The translations under genes were made by a program, and so were the position numbers. DNA of 64,000 bases from JANYHF01 sp963732765 (GTDB lineage Bacteria; Pseudomonadota; Alphaproteobacteria; Rhizobiales; Hyphomicrobiaceae), in the NCBI GenBank assembly GCA_963732765.1, contig CAVTAS010000003.1, positions 310,001 to 374,000 on the forward strand. Reading direction: 5' to 3'. Positions 20,481-29,387 of this stretch are shown one piece after another; within the stretch, counting starts at the first letter, position 1, and every line of letters starts with the position of its first letter. Under the pieces are notes generated by a model. That model searched no databases. It saw only the letters and a program-made list of their open reading frames with translations, and was not told the DNA's origin.

Positions 20481-20543
20481 TCATTGTGGGCGATAAGACG
20501 CTCCTTGGCGCTAAAGCCGTTTGCGGCTGTAGCTCACTGGATC

Positions 20544-20618
20544 GCGGGTGTAGCTCAGGGGTAGAGCATAACCTTGCCAAGGTTAGGGTCGAGGGTTCGA
20601 ATCCCTTCGCCCGCTCCA
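20544..20618 (+). tRNA. tRNA-Gly (GCC)
   Basis: A 75-base cloverleaf with encoded CCA. The acceptor stem is gcgggtg/cgcccgc (one G-T pair), the D arm tagctcaggggtagagca, the anticodon stem aacctt/aaggtt with GCC at 20576-20578, and the T arm gagggttcgaatccctt. A fragment resembling the first 15 bases (gcggctgtagctcac) lies just upstream. Confidence 0.97.
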
Positions 20619-20686
20619 GTTGCTCTAATCGACCGTTTGGGCGATTGCTGATCTCAATATTGAGCCAGTTGCACCCGCGTCGCGCC

Positions 20687-21835
20687 TCACCTGCCTCCTG
20701 CCAGGAACCATTTGTTGTAGAGCGCCTCGTAGAGGCCGTTCTCACGCAGGCGCAGCAAAGCCTCGTTGATTGGCTTGCGCAGTTCCGTGCCCTGCGGAAA
20801 CAGGATGCCGTAGTTCTCGCGGTGGAAGAGGGACCCGGCGGTCTCGACCTTACCCTGTCCGTCATGTGCGGCGTAGTACATCAGCACCGGAGCGTCATAG
20901 ACCACCGCATCGACCTGTTTGCGCTGCAGCGCGTCCAAGGCGTCCATGACGTTCGGGAAGTCGCTGATCTTGGCCCCGATCTCCTTGGTCACGGAGCCTG
21001 ACGTGCTGCCCGCAACAACGCCCACCTTGCGGCCAGGGAGATCCTGCGGACCGGCGATATCGCCCTTGAGTTGAGCCACGGTCATGGCGGAGGCAACGGC
21101 CGCCGTGAAGTAGGCTACGAACACGACACTGATGAACACGTACATGGCCGAGATCAGCTTGCCCAAGACCGAATGAGGGTAGTCCTGCTGCTGGCCACCA
21201 GCTGCTCCGGTCGCCCACCAGATAGCCTGGAAGATGCCGGGGAAATAGGATCGGGACACGAGCTTTGAAACGTGGCGGCGTTCGGACAGCCAGACCAGAT
21301 GAGCCGGAACAAGGATCAGAAGGGCAAGAATCCCGAGCAGATTGAGAATTGGCCCAGAAGTCAGCATGCGTTGTATGGCAGATAGGGCGCCAGCATTGCT
21401 CCCGGCATCGGCGCGAACCGCAACCAGCAGCCCGGCATCGAACATGGGCTGCGAGAATTCGTATTCCAGCTCTCGCTTGGACGTGATCGAGATCGAATAG
21501 ATCGCGAGGTCGACTTGGTTGGTCTTGACGGCGTTCAGTACATTGGGAAGCGTATCGATGACTGTGAGGTCTGTCTTCAGACCGGTCGCGAGTTCAATCT
21601 GCTTCCACAGTTCGTAGCTGAAGCCGGTGAGCGATCCATCTTCCTTCTTGATGACGAAGGGCGGCACGACGCGCATGCCGACCTTGAGTGTTTTGCCCTT
21701 GAGGACCGAGTCGGGCCCCGGCGCTGGAGCGGGGGTGGCAGAGGGCGCCGATTGAGCCAGCACCGGAGTTGCGGAACCAGTCAGGAAGCAGCACAAGGCC
21801 AGCACTGCAATCGCCAAGGTAGTGCGCTTGGTCAC
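20687..21835 (-). CDS. glutamate-receptor-like ligand-gated channel (GluR0-type)
   Basis: The 382-residue protein has a signal peptide (to about residue 28), then a family-3 solute-binding domain split by a membrane block. Lobe 1 is LKVGMRVVPPFVIKKEDGSL to SQPMFDAGLLVAVR. A helix (LLGILALLILVPAHLVWLSE) follows, then a pore-loop region FQAIWWATGAAGGQQQDYPH, then a second helix ending VAYFTAAVASAMTV. Binding then resumes with GPQDLPGRKVGVVAGSTSGS and ends LYEALYNKWF. This is the layout of prokaryotic ionotropic glutamate receptors. The pore loop lacks the potassium filter TVGYG and has a QQQD segment instead. Ligand and ion are unknown. Confidence 0.85.
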   Translation of the reverse strand: MTKRTTLAIAVLALCCFLTGSATPVLAQSAPSATPAPAPGPDSVLKGKTLKVGMRVVPPFVIKKEDGSLTGFSYELWKQIELATGLKTDLTVIDTLPNVLNAVKTNQVDLAIYSISITSKRELEYEFSQPMFDAGLLVAVRADAGSNAGALSAIQRMLTSGPILNLLGILALLILVPAHLVWLSERRHVSKLVSRSYFPGIFQAIWWATGAAGGQQQDYPHSVLGKLISAMYVFISVVFVAYFTAAVASAMTVAQLKGDIAGPQDLPGRKVGVVAGSTSGSVTKEIGAKISDFPNVMDALDALQRKQVDAVVYDAPVLMYYAAHDGQGKVETAGSLFHRENYGILFPQGTELRKPINEALLRLRENGLYEALYNKWFLAGGR

Positions 21836-21993
21836 AAAGAGATCCTTCCCCCAAGATCGAGGTTGTCTTCAACATTGTGACAGTGACTAGCACGGCGACG
21901 GTCGAGGAACAATTCGGGCTGTTCGCAGGCGGATCGACACCGCTGCCAGAGCTGAGATAAGTTCGTGGTTCTTTCCAACGCAGGATCGCTTTC

Positions 21994-23001
21994 ATGTCAG
22001 ATACCTTCCAGCCGCTTGGCATCAATCCCTGGCCGCGCTTTGCCGGCATCGCCACTTTCATGCGCCTGCCGCATGTGCCGCTCGAAGACCCGCGCGCCAA
22101 GGAGCTGGACATCGGCATTGTCGGCGTGCCGTTCGACCAGGGCGTGACCAACCGCACAGGGCCGCGTCATGGCCCGCGCCAGATCCGCGATCAGTCCTCG
22201 ATCATCCGGCGCTTTCACCGGGTACACAATCTGTCGCCGTTCGAACTGGCCAATTGCGCCGATATTGGCGACACGCCGGTCAATCCGGCCGATCTGCCGG
22301 ATGCGCTGGAGCGCATCTCCGGCCACATCGCGCGAATGAAGAGCATGGGCATGCGGCCCTTGTCGGTGGGCGGCGATCACCTGATCTCGCTGCCGATCCT
22401 GCGGGCGCTGGTCGGCAAGGACGGACCCGTGGGCATGGTGCATTTCGACAGCCACACCGATCTCTACGATGAGTATTTCGGCGGCTTCAAGATCACGCAC
22501 GGCACGCCGTTCCGCCGCGCCATCGAGGAGGGGCTGCTCGACCCCAAGCGCATCATCCAGATCGGCATCCGCGGCACCATGTATTCGTCCGACGACCACC
22601 AATGGGGGCTGGATCAGGGCGTACGCATTGTGTTCATTGAGGAGTATTTCGACAAGGGTCCCGAGGCGATCATCAAGGAAGTGCACCGCGTGCTGGGCGG
22701 CAAGCCGGCCTATCTGTCGTTCGACGTCGACGGGATCGATCCGACGTTCACGCCAGGCACAGGCACGCCAGAGATCGGCGGCTACACGCCGAGGGAGGCG
22801 CAGCTGATGTTGCGCGGACTGATGGGGTTGAACCTGATCGGCGCCGATGTGGTGGAAGTCTCGCCGCCATTCGATCCCTCGGGCGGCACAGCGCTGGTGG
22901 CCGCGAATTTGATGTTCGAGATCCTGTGCCTGATGGCGGCGGGGCCGGGCAAGCGGAAGGTTGAGGGTGGGGGGAAGGGAGCGAACGGGAAGAGGCGGTG
23001 A
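21994..23001 (+). CDS. speB: ureohydrolase of the arginase/agmatinase family
   Basis: The 335-residue enzyme has the dimanganese motifs of the family: SVGGDHLISLPIL, MVHFDSHTDLYDEYF, YLSFDVDGIDPTF and GTGTPEIGGYTPREA. It should release urea from agmatine or another guanidino compound (guanidinobutyrate and guanidinopropionate are alternatives). The usual DAHxD metal motif reads DSHTD here. The last 20 residues are a Gly/Lys/Arg-rich tail. It is oriented away from the glutamate-receptor-like gene. The symbol is given on family level only. Confidence 0.88.
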   Translation: MSDTFQPLGINPWPRFAGIATFMRLPHVPLEDPRAKELDIGIVGVPFDQGVTNRTGPRHGPRQIRDQSSIIRRFHRVHNLSPFELANCADIGDTPVNPADLPDALERISGHIARMKSMGMRPLSVGGDHLISLPILRALVGKDGPVGMVHFDSHTDLYDEYFGGFKITHGTPFRRAIEEGLLDPKRIIQIGIRGTMYSSDDHQWGLDQGVRIVFIEEYFDKGPEAIIKEVHRVLGGKPAYLSFDVDGIDPTFTPGTGTPEIGGYTPREAQLMLRGLMGLNLIGADVVEVSPPFDPSGGTALVAANLMFEILCLMAAGPGKRKVEGGGKGANGKRR

Positions 23002-23068
23002 GGGACGATCCAATTGTCCCCGATTCACGACGTCATTGACAAATTGTAGCATATAGGATACAGACTTG

Positions 23069-23374
23069 GTGATCGACGTCCAGTTGACGACCGAGTTCCG
23101 GAGATGGCTTCGAAAGCTTAGCGACAAGCAGGCCCAGACGATCATTGGCGGTCGAATCCGGCGTCTTGAATCTGGAAATTTCGGCGACGCGAAACCAGTC
23201 GGAAACGGCGTCAGCGAACTGCGGATACATTTTGGCCCGGGATATCGTATCTACTTTCAGAGACGTGGCCACGTGGTGATCTTGCTTCTCTGTGGGGGCG
23301 ACAAGTCGACCCAGGAACAAGACATCAAGTTGGCCATTAGGTTGTCGGAACGACCGTTGGAGGAAGACAAATGA
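23069..23374 (+). CDS. higB: RelE/HigB-type toxin
   Basis: The product of about 101 residues reads as a RelE-superfamily addiction-module toxin: FRRWLRKLSDKQAQTIIGGR, LESGNFGDAKPVGNGVSEL, RIHFGPGYRIYFQRRGHVVI and LLLCGGDKSTQEQDI. These toxins usually cut mRNA on the ribosome. The gene precedes its antitoxin and overlaps it by four bases (ATGA), the toxin-first order of higBA modules. The start is GTG 23069 or TTG 23066. It has no ATG and no strong ribosome-binding site, consistent with low toxin expression. Confidence 0.88.
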   Translation: MIDVQLTTEFRRWLRKLSDKQAQTIIGGRIRRLESGNFGDAKPVGNGVSELRIHFGPGYRIYFQRRGHVVILLLCGGDKSTQEQDIKLAIRLSERPLEEDK

Positions 23375-23763
23375 CAAGGGCAAGGGTGCCGCTCAAGACA
23401 ACAAAGTTCGATGTCACAGAGTACCTCGATTCTGAGGAGGCCATCGGCTACTACATCGACGAGGCTCTCTCGACTGGTGATGCCGGTTTCATTGCCGATT
23501 CAATCGGCGTCATTGCGCGCGCTAGGGGCATGACACAGATTGCCAAGGCGGCGGGTCTATCGCGTGAGAGCCTTTACAAGGCTCTCAGCCCAGATGGGAA
23601 CCCAGAGCTTTCGACATTGCTCAAAGTCATAGATGCACTTGGCCTGAAACTGAGCGCGGCGCCAGTCGGGTCTACAAAACCGAAGGGCGAAAACCAACAG
23701 GCTATGCCTGAGCGCACCAAGCCAAAGGCACGAAAAGCGTCCAAACCCCGTGTCGAAGCCTAA
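23371..23763 (+). CDS. higA: HigA-type antitoxin with helix-turn-helix
   Basis: The 130-residue protein begins with FDVTEYLDSEEAIGYYIDEA, the toxin-neutralising type of segment, followed by a Cro/CI-like helix-turn-helix (MTQIAKAAGLSRESLYKALS, then PELSTLLKVIDALGLKLSAA). A Lys/Pro-rich tail follows. It should bind the toxin and repress the operon. Its stop codon overlaps the stop codon of lysK on the other strand by four bases (23760-23763). The pair sits compactly between a ureohydrolase gene and lysK. Confidence 0.9.
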   Translation: MTRARVPLKTTKFDVTEYLDSEEAIGYYIDEALSTGDAGFIADSIGVIARARGMTQIAKAAGLSRESLYKALSPDGNPELSTLLKVIDALGLKLSAAPVGSTKPKGENQQAMPERTKPKARKASKPRVEA

Positions 23764-25556
23764 CCCGCCAGCGCCTTCTCAATCATCGCCTTGGTATTCG
23801 CCACGCCGTAGACGGCGATGAACGAGCCGAAGCGCGGCCCCTGCGACTGGCCGAACAGCACCTCGTAGAGCGCCTTGAACCAATCGCGCAATGGCTCGAA
23901 CTGGTGCGTCTTGCCGATCTCGTAGACCTGGTTCTGCAGCTCTTCGGCGCTGGCATTGTCCTCGGCCGTGCTGAGGAAATTGGCCAACGCCTGCAACGCC
24001 GCCCGCTCCTTGTCCGTCGGCGGACGGTACTGCTTGGTTGGCTTTACGAAGTCGTGATAGTAGGCGATGGCAAAGCCTACCATGGCGTCGAGGCGTGGGT
24101 TTTTCTCGGGGCTGGCCGCCGGCGCGTAGTGCTTGATGAACCCCCACAGCTTGTCCTTGCTCTCTACGCCCGCCCCGCTGACCAGATTGATCAGCAGCGC
24201 GAAGGAAATCTCCTTGGGTTTACGATCGCCGGTTCCCGGCTCCAGCACATCGGGTGCTGGCGGATTGCCGCCGTGGATGTGCCAGACCGGATTGATCAGG
24301 CGCTCTTCGGGCGTCTGCGTTTGATAGGCCTTCAGATTGTCGGCATACTCATCGACGTGCTTGGGAATGACGTCGAAGTGCAGCTTCTTGGCTTCGCGCG
24401 GTCGGTTGTACATGAAGAGAGCCAGGCTCTCGGGACTGGCGTATTTCAGCCAGTCATCGATGGTCAGGCCATTGCCCTTTGACTTGGAGATCTTCTGGCC
24501 CTTGTCGTCCAGGAACAATTCGTAGACGAAGTGCTCCGGCGGCAGACCGCCCATGGCCTTGCAGATGCCGTCATAGACCGGCGTGTTCGGCTGATGGTCC
24601 TTGCCGTACATCTCGAAGTCGACGCCGAGCGCGGCCCAGCGGGCGCCGAAGTCCGGCTTCCATTGCAGCTTCACCTTGCCGCCCGTCACGGGGAGTGTGC
24701 ACTCCGTCCCGTCCTCGTCGTCGAAGGTGATGGTGCCGGCCTTGCCGTCCACAGCCTTGAGTTGGACGTATAGCACGCGTCCCGACTTCGGCGAGATCGG
24801 CAGGAAGCAGCTGTAGGTTGCCTGCCGCTCTTCGCCGAGGGTCGGCAGCATGATGTCCATGATGTCCTGGTAGCGCTCGGCCGCCCGCTTCAGCGAGGCG
24901 TCGAGCTTGCCGGACTTGTAGTACTCGGTGGCGCTGGCGAATTCGTAGTCGAAGTGGAAGGTGTCGAGGAACCGCCGCAGCATCGCGTTGTTGTGGTGGC
25001 CGAAACTCTCGAACTCACCGAAGGGATCGGGCACGCTGGTCAGCGGCCGGTGCAGGTTGTCCTTCAGCATGGACTGGTTTGGCACGTTCTCCGGCACCTT
25101 GCGCATGCCGTCCATATCGTCGGAGAAGCACAGCAGCTTGGTCGGATACTTGTCCTCGGTCAGCAGCCGGAAGGCGTTGCGCACCATGGTGGTGCGGGCG
25201 ACCTCGCCGAAGGTGCCGATATGCGGCAGACCCGAGGGGCCGTAACCGGTTTCGAACAGCACTTGTCGCGGCTTCACATCCTTCGCGCCCTTTTCCTCGC
25301 GCTGCAGCCGGGCGACGATCTTACGCGCTTCCTCAAATGGCCAAGCCTTACAGGTCTGGGCGGCGGCGCTCAGCGACATGTCGAGCTTGGGCAGGCCCTT
25401 CTTGGGCACGGCGGACATTTCGGCGAGCGCTACGGGGACAGGCGCGGGATCAGCGCTCAGTTTGGCCTTGGCGGCGGTCTTCTTGGGCTTCGGCGTGGCT
25501 TCGGCTACGGCGATTTCGGCTTTGGCAGGAGCAGGCGTCTTAGGCGTTCGGGCCAC
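23760..25556 (-). CDS. lysK: lysyl-tRNA synthetase, class I
   Basis: The 598-residue enzyme charges tRNA-Lys using a class I fold: FETGYGPSGLPHIGTFGEVA carries the HIGH-type motif (HIGT at 112-115) and QKISKSKGNGLTI carries the KMSKS-type motif. Most bacteria use the unrelated class II LysRS; class I is common in alphaproteobacteria. The first 60 residues (RTPKTPAPAKAEIAVAEATP and on) are a Lys/Ala/Pro-rich extension outside the catalytic core. Met47 or Met60 are possible true starts, so the extension may not be translated. Confidence 0.93.
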   Translation of the reverse strand: MARTPKTPAPAKAEIAVAEATPKPKKTAAKAKLSADPAPVPVALAEMSAVPKKGLPKLDMSLSAAAQTCKAWPFEEARKIVARLQREEKGAKDVKPRQVLFETGYGPSGLPHIGTFGEVARTTMVRNAFRLLTEDKYPTKLLCFSDDMDGMRKVPENVPNQSMLKDNLHRPLTSVPDPFGEFESFGHHNNAMLRRFLDTFHFDYEFASATEYYKSGKLDASLKRAAERYQDIMDIMLPTLGEERQATYSCFLPISPKSGRVLYVQLKAVDGKAGTITFDDEDGTECTLPVTGGKVKLQWKPDFGARWAALGVDFEMYGKDHQPNTPVYDGICKAMGGLPPEHFVYELFLDDKGQKISKSKGNGLTIDDWLKYASPESLALFMYNRPREAKKLHFDVIPKHVDEYADNLKAYQTQTPEERLINPVWHIHGGNPPAPDVLEPGTGDRKPKEISFALLINLVSGAGVESKDKLWGFIKHYAPAASPEKNPRLDAMVGFAIAYYHDFVKPTKQYRPPTDKERAALQALANFLSTAEDNASAEELQNQVYEIGKTHQFEPLRDWFKALYEVLFGQSQGPRFGSFIAVYGVANTKAMIEKALAG

Positions 25557-25691
25557 GGGGTCGCGCTTTCGGGAGTGTGGGGCTGAGGTTGCAGCGCACG
25601 CTACCGGGGCTTGCCGCAGGGGTCAATCCACCGTGCCGCACAGCCCGCGCTTGCAATAGGGCGGCGGCGCGGCTAATCCTCGGCCCTGGTT

Positions 25692-25766
25692 GCCGACATA
25701 GCTCAGCGGTAGAGCATCCGCTTCGTAAGCGGGAGGTCGGGGGTTCAAATCCCTCTGTCGGCACCA
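25692..25766 (+). tRNA. tRNA-Thr (CGT)
   Basis: A 75-base cloverleaf with encoded CCA: acceptor gccgaca/tgtcggc, D arm tagctcagcggtagagca, anticodon stem ccgctt/aagcgg with CGT at 25724-25726, T arm ggggttcaaatccct. Its 3' end overlaps the C-terminal codons of the MFS gene on the opposite strand. Confidence 0.97.
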
Positions 25767-27016
25767 GCGACTGCGGTTTCTACCGCTGCCGGCCCCGCAA
25801 GCGTCTGGGCTTGCCGCAATTCCGGGAACCAGCGCGACCACAGACCCGCCACAGCCATCGTGCCCACGCCGCCCAGCACGACCGCAGCCACCGCCCCGAT
25901 CCTCGCCGCCACCATGCCAGCGCGGAACTCGCCCAACTCGTTGGAGGCGCCGATGAACACGCGGTTCACCGCGTTGACACGGCCCCGCACCGCATCGGGG
26001 GTCCACAGCTGCATCAGGGTCTCGCGGATGTAGACGCTGACCATGTCGCAAGCCCCCATCATGGCCAGCGCGAACACCGAGAGCGGGATCGAAGTCGACA
26101 GACCGAACAGCAGCGTGAACAGGCCGAAGGCGGCAACGAACGCGAACAGCAGCACACCGGCCCGGTCCTTGATCCCGAACCGGCCGAGGTAGAGGGCCAT
26201 GACCACAGCGCCGATCCCAGGAGCGGCGCGCAGCAGGCCGAGCCCAGTGGGGCCCGCATGCAGGATATCGCTGGCATAGATCGGCATCAGTGCAACCGCG
26301 CCGCCCAGCAGCACGGCAAACAGATCCAGCGATATGGCGCCAAGCACGATGCGTTCCTTGCGAATGAAGCGAAAGCCGGCGAACAGCGTCGATAGCGATG
26401 TTTCGCTCGCGCGGTTGGTCTGCGGCACGCGTCCGATCAGCAGCACGCAGGTTGCCGCGACCGCAATGAGCGCCAGCGCCACGCCATATGCGGCGGCCCC
26501 CGAAATGCCATAGAGCAGCCCGCCCGCGACCGGGCCGCAGATGTTGCCGATCTGCCAGCTCATCGAGTTGAGCGAGATGCCGTGGGCGATCGCTTCCTGG
26601 GGCAGCAGGTTGGGCGCCAGCGCGTCGGCGGCCGGGTTCAGGAAGGCGCGCGCGGTGCCGAGCACGGCAAGGATGCCGAACACCGGCCAGACTACTGTGG
26701 GCTGCGAGAGCGTGAACACGATCAGCGCGACCGCCATCATGGCCTCGACACTGAGACACGCACCGAGGATCAAGCGGCGGTTGAGCGTATCGGCCACCAG
26801 CCCGGTGACCAGCACCAGAAGAAGCGGCGGCAGGAACTGCACTAGCCCGATCAGGCCGAGATCCGTCGCCGAATGGCTGATAGCGTAGACCTGCCAACCG
26901 ACGGCGACCGACATGATCTGTACCGCAAAGCCTGCCGCCCACATCGCGAGCCAGTAGAATACGAAGGGGCGGTGATTGAGCGCGTTGGCCGAATCGCGAC
27001 CGGTGAGATCGCTCAT
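25745..27016 (-). CDS. MFS transporter (EntS-like)
   Basis: The 423-residue membrane protein has about twelve hydrophobic segments and the loop GLVADTLNRRLILGACLSVE after helix 2, the major-facilitator signature. The pattern (FVFYWLAMWAAGFAVQIMSV, GISLNSMSWQIGNICGPVAG, MQLWTPDAVRGRVNAVNRVF) is that of the EntS/MFS-3 subgroup of exporters. Substrate unknown. The start overlaps the hemC stop by four bases. The stop codon and last seven codons lie antisense to the 3' end of tRNA-Thr, so the extreme C-terminus may be unselected. Confidence 0.88.
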   Translation of the reverse strand: MSDLTGRDSANALNHRPFVFYWLAMWAAGFAVQIMSVAVGWQVYAISHSATDLGLIGLVQFLPPLLLVLVTGLVADTLNRRLILGACLSVEAMMAVALIVFTLSQPTVVWPVFGILAVLGTARAFLNPAADALAPNLLPQEAIAHGISLNSMSWQIGNICGPVAGGLLYGISGAAAYGVALALIAVAATCVLLIGRVPQTNRASETSLSTLFAGFRFIRKERIVLGAISLDLFAVLLGGAVALMPIYASDILHAGPTGLGLLRAAPGIGAVVMALYLGRFGIKDRAGVLLFAFVAAFGLFTLLFGLSTSIPLSVFALAMMGACDMVSVYIRETLMQLWTPDAVRGRVNAVNRVFIGASNELGEFRAGMVAARIGAVAAVVLGGVGTMAVAGLWSRWFPELRQAQTLAGPAAVETAVAGADRGI

Positions 27017-27951
27017 GATTTGCTATTGGTCCGGATCAGGAAGCCGTCGCCTGCCGCGGCAAGCACCTCTTCGGCGGCCTCGCGTCCCATGCGGCTGGCA
27101 TCGGCCGCCGCGCCGGTCCGTTCGGCGCCGTGGCTGACGCTGCCGTCGGTGGCGTAGATGCGGCCGCGGAATGCCAGCGTGCTCCCAGTCAGTTCCGCCA
27201 GCGCGGCGATGGGGGTGCGGCAGGACCCGTCCAGGCGCTCCAGGAAGGCGCGCTCGGCAGCGACGCACGTCCCGGTATCGGCGTGATGCAGCGGCTCCAG
27301 CAGCTTGCAGGTCGCATCATCGGCTTGGCGGACCTCGATGCCAATGGCGCCCTGTGCGACAGCCGGCAGCATCTCGTCCGTGGACAGGATAGCGACGGCC
27401 CGCGACTCCAGTCCCAGCCGCTTCAGTCCCGCCAGCGCCAGCAAGGTCGCGTCCGCCTCGCCCTCGGCGATCTTGCGCAGCCGCGTATCGACATTGCCGC
27501 GCAGGCTGACCACCTTCAGATCCGGCCGGGCATGCCGGACCTGCGATTGCCGCCGCAGCGAACTCGTGCCCACCACCGCGCCGTTGGGCAGCCCGGCCAA
27601 TGACCCGGCCAGGTTGCTGATCAGCGCGTCGCGTGGATCTTCGCGCGGCAACAGGCACGGAATGACCAGGCCGTCTGGCAGCACGGTCGCCACGTCCTTC
27701 ATGGAATGCACCGCCAGGTCGATCGAGCCTTCCAGCAGCGCCTCCTCGATTTCCTTGGTGAACAGCCCCTTGCCGCCCACCTCGGACAGCGGCCGGTCCT
27801 GGATGCGGTCGCCGGAGGTCTTGATGACCTTGATCGCGATGGCGTCCTCGGCCAGCCCGTGCTCGGCCGCCAGCAGCCGGCGCACCTCATAGGCCTGCCA
27901 GAGCGCCAGCGGACTGCCGCGCGTGCCGATCCGCAGTTTGACGGCCGCCAT
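27013..27951 (-). CDS. hemC: hydroxymethylbilane synthase (porphobilinogen deaminase)
   Basis: The 312-residue enzyme joins four porphobilinogens into hydroxymethylbilane in heme synthesis. Visible motifs are LRIGTRGSPLALWQA, VGGKGLFTKEIEEALLEG, DLAVHSMKDVATVLPDGL, VVSLRGNVDTRLRK and LDGSCRTPIAAL, whose Cys attaches the dipyrromethane cofactor. ATG 27951 gives the standard N-terminus; upstream in-frame codons overlap the divergent tsaD leader and look unconserved. hemE and hemJ lie elsewhere in this window. Confidence 0.96.
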   Translation of the reverse strand: MAAVKLRIGTRGSPLALWQAYEVRRLLAAEHGLAEDAIAIKVIKTSGDRIQDRPLSEVGGKGLFTKEIEEALLEGSIDLAVHSMKDVATVLPDGLVIPCLLPREDPRDALISNLAGSLAGLPNGAVVGTSSLRRQSQVRHARPDLKVVSLRGNVDTRLRKIAEGEADATLLALAGLKRLGLESRAVAILSTDEMLPAVAQGAIGIEVRQADDATCKLLEPLHHADTGTCVAAERAFLERLDGSCRTPIAALAELTGSTLAFRGRIYATDGSVSHGAERTGAAADASRMGREAAEEVLAAAGDGFLIRTNSKS

Positions 27952-28042
27952 CCCAGCCCCTTCACATTGACGGTTGCGATGGCGCCCTTTATGCGGGGCT
28001 GAACGCTGCCGCGCAACCACGGCCGCCCGGACCCATTCCCGC

Positions 28043-29155
28043 ATGACCCATTCCGTTCCCGCCAGCCCGCGCGAGCTGCTTGTTCTCGGCATTGAGACCA
28101 GCTGCGACGAGACGGCGGCTGCCCTGGTGGTGCGGTCGCCAGATGGGCGCGGCCGGATACTTTCTAATGTCGTGCGCTCGCAGCTGGATCAGCACCGCGC
28201 CTATGGCGGTGTGGTGCCCGAGATCGCGGCGCGGGCGCATCTCGAGATGCTCGACCAGCTGATTGCCCAGGCGCTCGATGAGACCAGCCTCACGCTGTCC
28301 TCCGTCGATGCCGTGGCGGCCACGGCAGGGCCGGGACTGATCGGCGGCCTGCTGGTCGGGCTGGTGACCGGCAAGGCGATCGCTTTGGCGCGCAATCTAC
28401 CATTCGTTGCGGTCAATCATCTCGAAGCCCACGCCATGACTCCGGGGCTCACGGATGGGCTGAAGCCACCCTATCTGCTGCTGCTGGTGTCCGGCGGACA
28501 TACGCAATTGCTCGCTGTCGGCGGCATCGACGACTATGTCCGGTTGGGCACAACGCTCGACGACGCGCTCGGAGAAGCCTTCGACAAGACCGCCAAGCTG
28601 CTCGGCCTGGGCTATCCGGGCGGCCCCGAGGTGGAGCGGCAGGCCAAGTCCGGCGATCCCGCCCGCTTTGCGCTGCCGCGGCCGATGCTGGGGCGGCCCG
28701 ATGCCAATTTCTCGTTCGCTGGCTTGAAGACCGCTGTCCGGCACGCGGTGCTGAAGCTGGGCAAGCCAACGCCCACCGACATCGCCGATCTGTGCGCCTC
28801 GTTCCAGCGCGCCGTCGTGCTGTCGGTCGAGGACCGCATCAAGGTGGCGATGCGGCTTTACGAGGAGCGCCTGGGGACGGATGCCAAGCGCGTGCTGGTC
28901 GTTTCGGGCGGTGTCGCGGCGAACACGGAGTTGCGGCGCAGTTTGGCGGCCATGACAGCAGCGCATGGGTTCCGTCTCGTGGTGCCGCCAATCCATCTCT
29001 GCACCGACAATGCGGCCATGATCGCGTGGACTGGCGCCGAACGGCTGGCGCAGGGCAAGGTCGATGGCCTCGATGCGCCGGCAAGGCCGCGCTGGCCGCT
29101 CGATCAGATGACCGCACCGCTGGTGGGATCGGGCCGGCTGGGCGCGAAGGTCTAG
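28043..29155 (+). CDS. tsaD: tRNA N6-adenosine threonylcarbamoyltransferase
   Basis: The 370-residue enzyme attaches threonylcarbamoyl to A37 of ANN-decoding tRNAs, together with TsaB and TsaE. LVLGIETSCDETAAALV at the start, the metal ligands in VNHLEAHAM, LVSGGHTQLLAVGG, DDALGEAFDKTAKLLGLGYP and CTDNAAMIAWTG are all intact. ATG 28043 gives a normal N-terminus. It is divergent from hemC, a common arrangement in alphaproteobacteria; gpsA, its usual follower, is not next to it. Confidence 0.96.
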   Translation: MTHSVPASPRELLVLGIETSCDETAAALVVRSPDGRGRILSNVVRSQLDQHRAYGGVVPEIAARAHLEMLDQLIAQALDETSLTLSSVDAVAATAGPGLIGGLLVGLVTGKAIALARNLPFVAVNHLEAHAMTPGLTDGLKPPYLLLLVSGGHTQLLAVGGIDDYVRLGTTLDDALGEAFDKTAKLLGLGYPGGPEVERQAKSGDPARFALPRPMLGRPDANFSFAGLKTAVRHAVLKLGKPTPTDIADLCASFQRAVVLSVEDRIKVAMRLYEERLGTDAKRVLVVSGGVAANTELRRSLAAMTAAHGFRLVVPPIHLCTDNAAMIAWTGAERLAQGKVDGLDAPARPRWPLDQMTAPLVGSGRLGAKV

Positions 29156-29157
29156 TC

Positions 29158-29387
29158 TTTCCCTCTCCCCTCGCCTCTTCGCGAGGGGAGAGGGTGGCGT
29201 GTAGCGCCGGGTGAGGGGCAGTGGCTGGGACAGGACCTATTGCAGCGAGCCCGTGGCCGAAGATAGGCACTACTGTTCGTGCAGCGTGTACGTAGCAAGC
29301 GACCGCCGCTCACCCGCCCTTGATTCCTCAGCGCTCTAGCGCTTCGGCGGGCAACCTCTCCTCCGCCAGTGGCGGGGAGAGGGTAAG
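29158..29387. repeat. CCTCTCCCC/GAGGGGC structured repeat, two half units
   Basis: The stretch opens with a hairpin cctctcccctcgc ... gcgaggggagagg, continues with gggtgaggggcag, and closes 140 bases later with gccggcaacctctcc ... ggggagagg. Other members are at 45752, 51182, 54296 and 62462. It fills the gap between the convergent tsaD and adenosine kinase genes. Confidence 0.75.
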
